This document shows, piece after piece, positions 9,740-20,404 of a stretch of 64,000 bases of DNA (positions are counted from its first letter, which is position 1; every line of letters begins with the position of its first letter). This stretch comes from Gigaspora rosea (Eukaryota; Glomeromycota; Glomeromycetes; Diversisporales; Gigasporaceae). The notes under the pieces are model-generated. The model ran no database searches. It saw only the letters and a list, made by a program, of their open reading frames with translations, and was not told the DNA's origin. The position numbers and the translations under genes are program-made. Where the stretch lies: contig QKWP01000247.1 in assembly GCA_003550325.1 (NCBI GenBank), forward strand, positions 187,087 through 251,086, given 5' to 3'.

Positions 9740-12015
9740 ATATAAATTCTTTTTTAAATTATATATTAAGAACATTTAAATAATATTATGAACATTATTA
9801 AAAAATTAGTCAATTCAGTCCATCGAATTGAGTTACGAAAAGGGTTATTAAAGTTACAAATCGAATTCAAAGATAAGTATAATTTCACTATTTAGAAGAA
9901 AATATGATTTATCCAATGATAATAAGGAAATTCTTTATTATAATTTATAGAACTGTATGGTCTCTTTTGTTCTTGAACTTGAGGCCTTTATATACATTTT
10001 AAATTCTATCTGTGTTTACGCAGCTTGGACCATACTATTACTATGTTTACACTGTACTGACTACATTTACTTCATTACATCTTAGGCTTTCATTGTTGGG
10101 CTATGCATACTTTTGTACTTTCATATCCACTATGCAGCCTCAACTACACTCACGCAGCGAGCTTTTTCATCCTATATTAGCCCAACAGGCTCAAACTACT
10201 ACGTACGCATATCCAGCCTTATGTTTGGATGCAACCAAAATAACATTTATATAATTAAGCCACCAAGTTACCAATCTTTACTATTTTCATATAAGGTATG
10301 AAATGTATGAGAAAAACCTTATAATTTTACTAAATTAGGATAATCATGTTTTCTATGAACTTGTAGAGAATGTGCTACACAAAATAAAATTTATTTACAA
10401 TAATATTAAAATTTAAATTTTAATTTGTTACAATACCTAGTGGGTTACCCAGGTAATCGACAGATTTATCTGGGTATAAAATCCTCTGGGTAATGTTAAT
10501 ATTCAAATCGAACTTTTCTTTTTACATATAGGTTGTACTTATTGAAGCATCTATATTATTTTGGTTGCTACGTTATTTTAGTTGCTACTTTATTTTGGTT
10601 GTTTGCTTAATTTGGTAGAAACCTTTTTTAGGCCTAAAAATTCTACATATTAGCTTCAAGTAAAATATATGAAAAACTTTATATGAAAACTGCATAACAT
10701 GGAAGTTATAATTTTAATAAAAAGCTTTGACCATTACAATTTAAGATCACAACTTTTCTTTTGCTTAATTTAGTAACTATTTTACAGATAGAATTTTAGC
10801 GATTCTGGTAATAGCAAATTGCATTTTGCTATAGGTTGCTTCTATATAAGGATAAGTATTCCATTTTATTTGTTTGATTTTATTTTAAAAATTCGTAGTT
10901 TGCTAATGTTTTAGTATTATAGTAATTTAGCATTAAAAAGTTAGTACACTAAAGCTGAAATGCAGAAATTAAAAAAAAGATATATAAGTTATGTCACATC
11001 CTTTTACAGGATAGTATGTACTAAAATGTTCATTTTATTAATTAATGTTCTGATTTTAAGTATTAGATTATACAATATATGTTTTTACATATATGGCGTA
11101 CTATAAGATCAAGACAGTTTATGTATTGTATATGTTCTTTATAATGCTAACTAATTTTTTTAAATTACTAAGATAATATGGTATGTGCGACCAGAGCCAT
11201 ATAGATGATGATAAAAAAAACAAAATTCTGTGCTTTTAACTTTATTATTGGTTATTTATCAAACTTAGCCTTTGTCAGAGAGTTATAATATGTCAGTAAA
11301 TTTAATTGTGCATACCCATTAGGCTATGTCCAGCAAATAACAAATAATAAGTTTAAAAATCTGAAGACTGGTTTTTTTTGGCATTACTCATATGGTAGTG
11401 ACAATTTTTTTACATCATATATTATTAGGGTAGGTAGTTTACAAGGTGAAACAATAGTGGTGAGAGTCCAAAAAGCTTGCTAGCCTGGCTTGCCAATTAC
11501 CCTGGGTTAGAAATTATAGCAGATTAGTGTAATATAGTTTTTAAAATAAGTCCATACAATCCTGGTTACTATTATACTAATATCTATAGCTTCAAATTGT
11601 ACTTTATAAATCACTTTGAAGTTGAAGTTTATGAATTTTAATTCAGTTTATTGAACTTGGGTTCTTATATTCAAAAAGTTTAGAAAATTTGCCAAGTTCG
11701 TAATAATAATTTTTTTTTAATAGGGTGACTATATACATTGTAATAAGTCCTTTAAGAAATTTTAACAAAGCAATAAACCATATATTTTATTTTCCAATTG
11801 ATTTAATATAAAAGTATTTATGATTGACAAAATAAACTGGCCTTTGCCTTGCCCAACATCACAATTTCCTATAAACTTTTGTTACCCAGATATTATCCAG
11901 GTATATCTACTTGGATAATAACCAGATATGTTTACCCGGATAGCTGAGTTTACAACCCGGATATCTGATTATCTGCAAATAACCTGAGTAATATCCAACC
12001 CAGATATCATCACTA
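9740..12015. other. Gene-free stretch with scattered GGGTTACCC motifs
   Basis: No gene could be supported. Two patches (10430-10500 and 11880-12010) carry repeated ACCCAGATA/TACCCGG-type palindromic motifs resembling the subterminal repeats of the hAT-like element at 17694-18397. They may be remnants of related elements. Confidence 0.4.
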
Positions 12016-13065
12016 GAAATCGAAGATATAGAGTATAGTGAAATTAAAGATGCCAATTATAATGAAATTAAAATTGTTGATTATAATAGTCTTAATAAAA
12101 GAGTTGAAGAAATTTTTCAAATATTAAAACCCTATAAGAAAAGTGGTCTGGGTGTTGGTTAGTTTAGGCTGGCATAAGATTGTCTGGATATGCACTATCA
12201 TGTAGCATATAATGCTATGAGACATGATCCAAAGTATGACAGAATAGCATGCATATTACATTTTACAGTATTGATATGTGCATTGAGTGGCACGTATGAG
12301 CACATTTTAGTAAAGTGCAGCAAAACCCGGTCCATTTACGGTCCAAAATGTCATCCAATTCAGACAAATTCAACATGTCAACATTGATCACAGACTACAA
12401 ACCTGGACATCTGCCTGTTCTACACTCTCTCCATAGAAATACTTGCATACACAGATCACTTTTATCATAGGAATTCAATAAACCAAATATAAATAGTTAA
12501 TGTAATTAATTTAATTATGCAAAAATTTTTTATAAAATATATTTTATTTTTTTAATTTATTTAGATTGGTTTGCATGTTATTCAATTTTTTGAATACGTG
12601 GTTCATTAAACTATATATATTCTTAAATCAGTAATGATATTTGGGATAAAGCTCCAGACAATACTAATATTGCTGAAGCATGTCATTCAAATGCAAATCA
12701 GAATGGTAAATTTTTATCACTTGAATGTAAGTTAATTATATGTAGGGTCTTAATGGAGACATATCTCCACATATAATTTTCTATAATTTAATATTAAATA
12801 TCAATTAAATATAATTTTTATACAAAAAAAAGAGCCAATTCTATTAGTAAAGCAGAATCATTACTAAATCAAAGTGAACAAAAAGAATTAAAAAAAATTG
12901 AAAACTTTCAAGATATAACAGATGCATTGGCTGAATTTGATTTAGAAAAAGAAGAAAAAATTTTTCTTTCAAAAAAAAAATTAGAATTAAAAAAAAGGAA
13001 GTTGAAACTTAAAAAAGAAAATTAGAAATTTTAAACTTAAACAAGAATTAGGTCTTAAAGAATAG
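12016..13065 (+). pseudogene. Fossil of a coiled-coil Glomeromycota-type gene
   Basis: Three readable plus-strand blocks: 12017-12163 (EIEDIEYSEIKDAN, then RVEEIFQILKPYKKSGLGVG), 12640-12730 (DIWDKAPDNTNIAEACHSNA), and 12830-13025 (ISKAESLLNQSEQKELKKIE, ending in a Lys/Glu coiled coil). The order and the motif WDKAPDNTNIAEA look like one eroded gene of a transposon-associated or lineage-expanded family. No intact frame joins the blocks. Confidence 0.4.
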
Positions 13066-13402
13066 TATATTTAAAGATGTAATTAATTAATAAAAGAATA
13101 AAATATGCTATCATAAAATAAAAGCTTGGAATTTTTGCATTATATAATATAAGTTAAATATTATAATATAAATGCTAATGCTAATATACAATTACTACAA
13201 AAATGGCCCAGATTATTTTATTAGTGATGCACATTTTGTTAGACAAGGATAAGGCAAAATGCTTTAATTAGGAATCATATTTTTTAGCATAATGATTCAA
13301 ACCTCACTTTATTGTTTTTAGTTCTAAAGAGATTAAAATATAACTATATACACATTCACATATATGTATGTACACACATTTTTTATACAATGCAAAGGAA
13401 GT

Positions 13403-13731
13403 AAGAGTATTGTGACAGAGCAGGTATCTTACAATAGTGATCAGAATTGGATAATTTTTATATCATCCAAATTATCTCAGAGAGATGAATTGGATAGTAT
13501 AAAATTCATCCAATTCTGATAGATCACGAGATATCATTATTTATACAAAATATAGATTATTGTATAAGTTAGTAAATCTGCAAATTTTTGTATAATAAAC
13601 CTTTAATGATCTTTGAATCCCATAATTGGAGTTTACTATTTTGTACTTGTTAGATCATCTCAATGAGACAGTCGTTTTGGTAGTAATATCATCCAAAATA
13701 GACCAGTAGATCAAAAATTATTTGCTGTGTC
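13403..13731. mobile_element. MITE-like element
   Basis: The ends read GTATTGTGACAGAGCA and the complement of TGCTGTGTCTACAATACC, imperfect inverted repeats. Internally, CAGAATTGGAT and ATCCAATTCTG form a second inverted pair (about 13442-13522). Non-coding. Boundaries are approximate and no target duplication was verified. Confidence 0.4.
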
Positions 13732-13734
13732 TAC

Positions 13735-14680
13735 AATACCCCTTTTTCTAAAGTTTGTTTTTATATTCTTTGGGTACTAATTATTTATATCTAAAACTAT
13801 ATATGATATAAAGATTTTTTATAGCAATTTATTCTTTATTAAGCATAGTTCAAATAATAAAAATTGTATAACAATCTATTTGTTTATTAAAAAGTTTTAT
13901 TGGTGAAAACTTTATCCTGTACAAAATATCCTCATCCTTTGTATATTTTAATTAAATAATGCAAATAAAACATTTATAGTAAGAAAGCGTAGATTAAATA
14001 TTAAAGACAAAAAATTTTATTGCTGTATATTATTAAAAATAAAAAATTTATAATCATTTTTATCAATATTGTTCCTGGTTCTTTATAATCTGGTATTGGT
14101 CTTGCAAAAACTATTTTTTATTACTATAAATTAGTTACAATTAGTTGTTACATGTTTTAATTAATTTACTGTAGTTAATTAACTTTATTATCTTATATAA
14201 TCATTTATATTATAGTTAATTTAATATTTATTAAGTAGATGATCATATTCAACTCAGAAGAGCACAGAATTATTAGGCACTCAAAAAATCAAATTCAAGT
14301 ATACTCAACTTTGCAGCTTGTGTAGACTCTATTGTAAATAAGTTAACCCCTTAAAGAACTGTTAATACAGTTATAAATTTTATTTCACAAGTTTAAAATT
14401 ATATGTGATTTAGATTATTGGATAGTAATCTTACAACTAATAATGAATATTTATGGTATTTAATATGCAAATAAAGAAAGCCTTATAATGTCTAATAAAG
14501 AAAGTGTTAATATGAAATTCGAGCGAGAATAATATTGTGATGAAACAATTGTTAAATTGTGATAACATTTCTGATCATAACTTGCTCATCAATATATTAG
14601 TTTTAACATTTTGACCATGGTTTGTACTGTATAATAATCATATAAGTTATAACCGGGCGAAGTTAAGTTATGATACAGGG
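13735..14680. other. Gene-free AT-rich stretch
   Basis: Nothing supportable: very AT-rich, no ORF above background, no clear repeats. Confidence 0.5.
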
Positions 14681-14689
14681 CCATGCCCA

Positions 14690-14880
14690 ATCAGAGGCTA
14701 TATTTGTACACACCACTTAGGCGGGTAAATATGGGTAGGCAGGTAACCAGGTCACCCGATTAAGTAAATTGGTAAATCGGATATACGGGCCCGAATTAAA
14801 CACGGGTAAGCAGATATACGGGTTACCCGAAATAAATACGGGTAAGCAGATATACGGGTTACCCGTCAGATACCTGGTTG
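14690..14880. repeat. GGGTTACCC-type palindromic repeat patch
   Basis: A 28-bp unit beginning ACGGGTAAGCAGATATACGG and ending GGTTACCCG occurs at 14802-14829 and 14838-14865, embedded in further CGGGTAA/TTACCCG motifs. It resembles the subterminal repeats of hAT-like elements elsewhere in the window. Termini not found. Confidence 0.5.
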
Positions 14881-15385
14881 GTTGCCAGTCTTGATCCGAC
14901 AGGTCACGGGTTCAAAATAGAGGTTGGAACCCTAATTATAAGTCTAGTAAAGTCATCGGCTTTGTATGATTCGCAGAAAAATTGGTCACCGCCTATAAAT
15001 AGATTCGCATATATAGGAGGGGGATGGCTATAGCCATAATTTTTTGAAATTTTAGTTAAAATTCGTATCAGAGTCTGTTTAGCATTAGGGTCGGGGTTAG
15101 GGTTAGGACCAATATAGGTAAAATTACCTTCCCGACATTTTTTATTAATGGCCCAAGATAGGTTTAGAATGCCGTTTTTATGTTCTTGCGTTTTTTTTGT
15201 TTCTTGACTTCGGGCTGATCCGTGTAAATAAAATTTCGCGACTCCGTTTGGTTGATTTACACGAAAATGTCACGTGGGTACATGGCTTTAGACGACCCCA
15301 AAAAAAGATACTAGTTATTCGCATCATTATAATATAATCGTTATTTATCATATGACTTAAACATTCTATATCGAATAGTCTTTTT

Positions 15386-15513
15386 ATGATATACCGTATT
15401 TTTGCGGAATAACGTGCGGGTATAATTTCGAATTTTGGCTCGAATTAAGCTTAATCCAGGCCAAAATTGAAATAATGCCCCTGTGCGTTATTTCGCAAAA
15501 TACGGTATATCAT
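15386..15513. mobile_element. Foldback MITE, TACCGTATTTT family
   Basis: Inverted repeat of about 55 bp per arm: ATGATATACCGTATTTTTGC on the left, and its near-complement ending GCAAAATACGGTATATCAT on the right. A short AAGCTT-containing centre separates the arms. TACCG ends abutting TA suggest a Tc1/mariner-type MITE. Related ends occur at 60401 and 61724. Confidence 0.6.
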
Positions 15514-15574
15514 TATTTTATATTGTTAGAATTCAAACCCCAATATATTTATAATAACAAATTTATGTAATTCA

Positions 15575-15690
15575 TAATGGATATCGGTGAATACGGTGTA
15601 TTCCACAGATTAATAGTAAAATCACGTGGCCAAAGGCCACGTGGTTTACTATTATTCTGTGGAATGCACCGTGTTCACCGATATCCATTA
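15575..15690. mobile_element. 116-bp near-perfect hairpin inserted at TA
   Basis: Arms TAATGGATATCGGTGAATAC and the complement close on the core CACGTGGCC-AAA-GGCCACGTG, symmetrical about 15633 with few mismatches. It sits inside the left terminal inverted repeat of the larger element 15555-16665. The right arm of that element lacks it, which supplies an empty site and implies insertion flanked by TA. Confidence 0.7.
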
Positions 15691-16164
15691 AATAACTAGT
15701 TTATCCCATGGGTACGACGTAACAACCCGTGCAACACGTCATTCAATAAACTCAGCTACTGTAGTAATTTAAACTTTATTTCAATAATTACCCTATTTAT
15801 TTTTTTTTATTTAAAAAAATAAAATAAAATCGAATGCAAAAAACAGTAACTTCACAATAACCGAAGAAAATTTCAAATTGCAGAGAATCTCTCGTGTAAA
15901 GAATACTACAATAACAAGTGTATTAAATGGCTGTGCCTCAACCAGTTTCATAAGTATCAAGTATGAAAAACGAATTTAAGAATTTAATTCTTCAAGCTCA
16001 AGCTCTCCTATAATCTTTGGAACCTTCGGCACATTCAAGACTACTATTAAACCTTTTAGAACATTAAAAAACGTGGTAAGAATATAAAAATAAAAAAAAT
16101 AAATAATATTTTAAATATTTAAATAAAGCTTTTTTTTATTGAATGAAAAATTAATAAAGTACAT

Positions 16165-16445
16165 TAAAATTCTTCATCTGCCTATAACAATTTTAAAACC
16201 TTTAGTATCTAGTAATGTCCTTCACCTGCTTACAACAATTTTAAACCCTTCGAATATAATACAGTCTTTCGTCTGTCTATAACAATTTTAAAACTCTTCG
16301 AATCTATTATATAGTCATTTGTCTTCCTATGACAATTTTAAAACCCACTTGACCTCAAAACTCACCAGATCTAATAGTCTTTCTCCTGTCTATGCCAATT
16401 TTAAAACCTACGCCCTAGTAAATATGACTATTTTAAGACCCGTAA
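16165..16445. repeat. Degenerate tandem repeat, about five units
   Basis: Units of about 50-65 bp share CTTC-CTGYCTATAACAATTTTAAAAC followed by CTTCGAATCTA-like sequence. Copies begin near 16173, 16220, 16265, 16313 and 16380. The array is internal to the TIR element. Confidence 0.6.
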
Positions 16446-16554
16446 AGAAATACTAAGTCTTGTTGATTACATAATCGAGAATTTAGTTCACGATCTTTAA
16501 CTTTTAATTAGGATTTACTGTAAACAAAAATTTTAAAAGATCAATTAATCACAC

Positions 16555-16599
16555 CGGTCTATATGAAAATCATGTGTCACATGATTTTCATATAGACCG
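16555..16599. repeat. 45-bp perfect inverted repeat
   Basis: CGGTCTATATGAAAATCATG and its exact reverse complement are separated by about three bases. Capable of forming a cruciform. Lies next to the right arm of the surrounding TIR element. Confidence 0.7.
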
Positions 16600-16669
16600 A
16601 CCTAGGAAAAAAAGCACGGGTTGTTACATACCCATGGGATAATCATTTTAATTACATAAATATTGTATA

Positions 16670-17690
16670 ACTGATAAGGTATCCGACCAAACAATGATTC
16701 GCATTATTATCAACTTATTAAATGTGTTCGTAAAACTGATTCGCTTAATTAGAAAAAAATCTGATTCGCAAAAAATATAATTAAAATTTTTATGGCAGGA
16801 ACCTATAATAAAGATTTCCTGGTCCTATTCGACCCGTGATTTCGAATTCCGGCAGCCGTCGGGATTTATATTGGAAACCCGATCGAAGTAGCGATCATAA
16901 CTACCCATGATCAGGACAAGGAAATATTTCGAAATCAAATTTTCATTATATAGAATGCTATAAAATTTGTATCATGTGATATAAAATGATTGGCTTATAA
17001 TTTTCACCATTTTAATTTCAGCCGGGATTATCATTATTTTTTTCTTAATGCTGGTCAAATCAAAATAAATCGAAATTTTTACAAAAATCGACAGAAATTT
17101 TTGCTTTAAATCGAAATAATATTTCCGTGTCCCTGCCCGTGATCTCACCAGAGCTGTGACACGTTTAATCACGTGACATAGTGAACGAAGTTCACGATTG
17201 AAATAGAAGAATCCAAACTACGAATATTAGAACCAAGAGAAGTAGTCATTATTATAGTAGAATTAGAATACTAGATACAGCACAGTACAAGAAAATAATT
17301 ATCTTAGTATACATAAATCACCGCAGCAAGACCCTACGAACCTCGAGACCCGGACCAAATCTCCACGCCTCTTTCTGCCTGACAATTCAAGCCTTGAGGT
17401 GTCTTGACCGATAGTGATAGAATTTAGGTAGATTCAGCCGACACCCCATAACTAACACTTTCACAACGTGCAACTCAAAATGCTAGTGCCAAACCGTTTA
17501 ACAATACCACTAACCGTTAATTAAAAAAAAGGTTAGTCAACAAGTACACAAACAATACTAAAAACGCACAATACACAGTACAAAAAAAGTTACTTAGCTA
17601 TACACACTTTTCAAATCTTATTCAAAAGCTCTAAAAATATAAATATTATTGATTTTGTTCAATTAATAAATGCGATTATCCTATAGTTTA
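16670..17690. other. Gene-free stretch
   Basis: No gene supported. 17190-17600 has a higher GC content and different texture from its surroundings, but no motif I recognise. A 15-nt hairpin, GTGAACGAAGTTCAC (6-bp stem, GAA loop), lies at 17181-17195. Confidence 0.4.
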
Positions 17691-17693
17691 CAT

Positions 17694-18397
17694 TAGAGGT
17701 TGTACCCGAAATAAATTTCAAATTCCGGATAACCCGCCCGTTTACCAGATTATTACCGGGTCACAAACCGGATTGTTTTAAAAAAATCCGGGTTACCCGG
17801 GTGACCCGGTTGACCCGGTTTGTTTGATTGGCTAATGCAAAATTGAGGTAGCTCTTAATGGTATGTAATTTTTTTAGAGGTTGTACTCGTTAAAAAATTT
17901 AAGCTCCGGGTTACTCACCCGTTTACAAAATTATAAGCTGGGTCATCTTAATAATCCGGGTAACCCGGTTTTTTTGATTGGTTGATGCAAAATCATAAAT
18001 TCTCTTATATGCATTTTTTTTAAAAAAACTACGTATAATGATAATGGTAACTGATAAATTTATTTAATTTTTATGTATAAAATTTAATATATAAGTTTAA
18101 CCGGCCTAAAAATCATTCGGCAAATTTTACAGGTGCCCCGAGAATCATGATAATAGCTGTAACATAATCAGTTTATTCTCCAACGGCTAGAGGCCGTCGG
18201 AAAATAAACTGGGTTTAAATAATAATATTTAAAATGACCTCACTCCCAACGGACATACGTACTGTACATACGTTTGTACGTCACATTATCATGCTTATGG
18301 ATAATTAATCCGGGTCACCCGGTTAACGATAGCTATGACGCGGTTGACAGGTGTTAACCGGATTACCCGGGTAACACTTATACGGGTACAAGCTCTA
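17694..18397. mobile_element. Non-autonomous hAT-like element with 8-bp TSD
   Basis: Ends are TAGAGGTTGTACCCG and the complement of CGGGTACAAGCTCTA. Both are flanked by the identical octamer GTTTACAT (17686-17693 and 18398-18405), diagnostic of hAT-type insertion. Subterminal GGGTTACCCGG motifs are abundant. The first approximately 150 bp are imperfectly repeated from 17876, so the 5' end is duplicated. No transposase ORF. Confidence 0.8.
18169..18211. repeat. 43-bp inverted repeat inside the hAT-like element
   Basis: CAGTTTATT-TCCAACGGC pairs with GCCGTCGGA-AATAAACTG around a TAGAG loop, with a few mismatches. Confidence 0.55.
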
Positions 18398-18405
18398 GTT
18401 TACAT

Positions 18406-19240
18406 GAATTTGCCAATCAAAATTATTTTGTGATTATATGGAGGGTGATAATCCGTGATCATCCGTGATCCTTTCACCAAATGACAAAAATCTTTGAAAA
18501 ATTGAAATAATGGGCCAGTCGGGTCACGCAAAAAGAAAAATTAATACAATAACAAAGAGGTTTCTACTAATACAATATCCAAACGTGGTTAATTAATTTG
18601 TTTTTCGTAAAATTGCTAAAAAAGAAGAGGTAATCATTTTTTTGAGTTCTATTTATAGTAAATTTCTTAACTGATTATAAAAGTCTATTATATTGCATAT
18701 CACATGATTTTGATTAATTAGTACATGAAATACTTCTATGTGATAAAAGTCTAGTTTAGAATTTATTGGTATGGTTTGTTATTACTATTATTATTATCAT
18801 TATTATTATTATATTATTTTGACTTTCATTATTTATGAATTTTTTATTCATTAAAAAATTTCACAAGCATAATATATGCGAAGAGCTCAATATATACGCA
18901 GCAAAATCTAAAATAACGGCATTAAGTACATTGAATTAAATATAGAAATTCGAGGAAGAATAACAATATTTAAAACAGCACAATAAGAATATATGTTTCA
19001 TAAAATAATCTAGATAAAAATTTAAGATTATAGAGTCCAGTTGAGGAATTGCATTATCTATCTTACATGAATTCTAAGGCAAAATCACAGTAAATACCAT
19101 CAATTGAGATATCTGAAAAAATTCCTTTTTATAAATAAATGTATTAAGATTGCATCAATGTTTGGGTTTATATAGTGACTAAGAAATTAAATAAGGTACA
19201 TATATGGCTGATTACATTATTTTAAGGACTTATTCGAAGC
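18406..19240. other. Gene-free AT-rich stretch downstream of the Zn2Cys6 ORF
   Basis: No gene found. Includes a short ATT/TTA trinucleotide run near 18784-18820 and a 10-bp tandem (ATCCGTGATC) near 18450. It probably holds the 3' flank of the Zn2Cys6 gene on the minus strand. Confidence 0.4.
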
Positions 19241-19244
19241 AATC

Positions 19245-19658
19245 TTAAAACTGACGAGGTGACAAAATTGATGAATTATTTGATATTCCACTTTCACAAT
19301 TGACCGATGTGTATTCTGTGGACTCTAATGTCAAAATTTGTAAAGCATCATCTTGGTTTGATGTACCTGGACCAATGATGTTTCTATATACACAAAACCC
19401 AAGTTTATTGACATTTCGTTCATAATCTTTATAATATTTATCCAATTTTTGAACAACTGTACAATTAGTCATGTTCAACCTATTGTTTTTAGGGCCTCTC
19501 TTTTTTTGGGGACTGAATATGCATTCGAATCTTTTCTTAATGCATCGTTCACATGAGCCACTGCCCGAATTTTTGCATCTAATTTTTGACGTTTTACAAT
19601 GATTACAAGCTGCGGAGGAATTGGTTCTATGGGTTCTAGAAGTAGGTCGTTTGTTCAA
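19245..19658 (-). CDS. Zn2Cys6 binuclear-cluster transcription factor (probable partial exon)
   Basis: The cluster reads CNHCKTSKIRC, seven residues, then CERCIKKRFEC, a perfect C-x2-C-x6-C-x7-C-x2-C-x6-C fungal Zn2Cys6 DNA-binding motif. It is followed by a basic stretch (SPQKKRGPKNNR). Such proteins bind DNA in the nucleus. The ORF has no ATG before the finger: the nominal start is TTG, and the first ATG is after the cluster. So the true start must be upstream, by splicing or frameshift, or use a non-ATG codon. It overlaps the stop of the HMG-like ORF by four bases. The C-terminus is short, and no fungal-TF middle homology region is visible. Confidence 0.7.
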   Translation of the reverse strand: MNKRPTSRTHRTNSSAACNHCKTSKIRCKNSGSGSCERCIKKRFECIFSPQKKRGPKNNRLNMTNCTVVQKLDKYYKDYERNVNKLGFCVYRNIIGPGTSNQDDALQILTLESTEYTSVNCESGISNNSSILSPRQF

Positions 19659-20401
19659 ATCTCGGTAGGTGATATCAAGCCTGTTTGATTACAAATATCT
19701 AACGGATTGACAATCTCTTGAGAAGAAGAAATAGTATTCAATTCATAATATAACTCCGTTGTTTCTATTTCCGGAATAGAAGACGAAGAATTATTTATTG
19801 AGTGAGTTGGAATTGTTTTTGAGGTATCAGCGGGGGATGATGATTGATTAACTGGTAATTGTTGATATCGATGTCTTAGTATCTCTTGAGAAGAAGAAAT
19901 AGTATTCATAGTATTCAATTCATAATATAATTCCGTTGTTTCTATTGCCGGAATAGAAGACGAAGAATTATTTATTGAATGAGTCGGAATTGTTTTTGAG
20001 GTATCAGCGGGGGATAAAGATTGATTAACTGAAAATTGTTGATATCGATGTCTTGGTATATGAGACCACTTTTCTTCATATTGACGATTTGCAGTATCTG
20101 CAATATTTACATATTCTTGTCTCACATTTGGCTGTTCCTGGCTCCAAAGCCGTGACATCACCATATTTATGAGGTTAATTCCTCGTGACCGGAATTCTTT
20201 ACAATAAATTTTAAACCCATTATAAGGATACTCTTTATTTGGCACTGAAATTAAACTGTCGATACTTATTGTCGGAAAAACAGGTGGTTTTATGAATAAA
20301 GATGAAGAGCTACTAGTATTGTATGAAAGTGAGTTTAAATTTAATTCCGATCCCATTACGTCATATTCGTAATGGGATGGGGTTGAGAAATTGTCATCCA
20401 T
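19655..20401 (-). CDS. HMG-box-like protein
   Basis: ATG at 20401 opens a 248-residue frame. The N-terminus is Ser-rich. Residues of about 55-112 (YNGFKIYCKEFRSRGINLIN, then MSRLWSQEQPNVRQEY, then NRQYEEKW) match an HMG-box/MATA-HMG-type helix pattern with the aromatic and Trp positions in place. HMG boxes bend DNA, and many copies are known in Glomeromycota. The C-terminal half contains a tandem duplication of about 56-59 residues (RHRYQQ, then SINNSSSSIP and ETTELYYELN). It ends TGA where the Zn2Cys6 frame begins, so the two may be exons of one gene. Confidence 0.65.
   Translation of the reverse strand: MDDNFSTPSHYEYDVMGSELNLNSLSYNTSSSSSLFIKPPVFPTISIDSLISVPNKEYPYNGFKIYCKEFRSRGINLINMVMSRLWSQEQPNVRQEYVNIADTANRQYEEKWSHIPRHRYQQFSVNQSLSPADTSKTIPTHSINNSSSSIPAIETTELYYELNTMNTISSSQEILRHRYQQLPVNQSSSPADTSKTIPTHSINNSSSSIPEIETTELYYELNTISSSQEIVNPLDICNQTGLISPTEI
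19713..20057. repeat. Tandem duplication within the HMG-like ORF
   Basis: Unit 19713-19880 is repeated at 19881-20057 with a 9-bp addition (one extra ATAGTATTC) and a few substitutions. Both copies keep the reading frame. Confidence 0.8.
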
Positions 20402-20404
20402 TTT

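Larger units (their letters stand above)
15555..16665. mobile_element. TIR element carrying an internal tandem array
   Basis: The left arm (TTATGTAATT, then TATCCCATGGGTA and GTAACAACCCGTGC near 15703-15734) matches the complement of the right arm (GCACGGGTTGTTACATACCC at 16614, continuing to about 16660). There is no ORF. The interior holds a degenerate tandem array and a separate perfect hairpin at 16555-16599. Exact ends and target duplication were not resolved. Confidence 0.55.

Noticed and set aside
10012..10301. Two overlapping plus-strand ORFs
   Set aside because: Overlapping frames, no domain, Tyr/Thr-rich low-complexity composition. No support for coding.
14900..14940. Possible tRNA T-arm (GGGTTCAAA)
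   Set aside because: No matching acceptor, D-arm or anticodon arm could be folded nearby. No tRNA or rRNA gene was found in the window.
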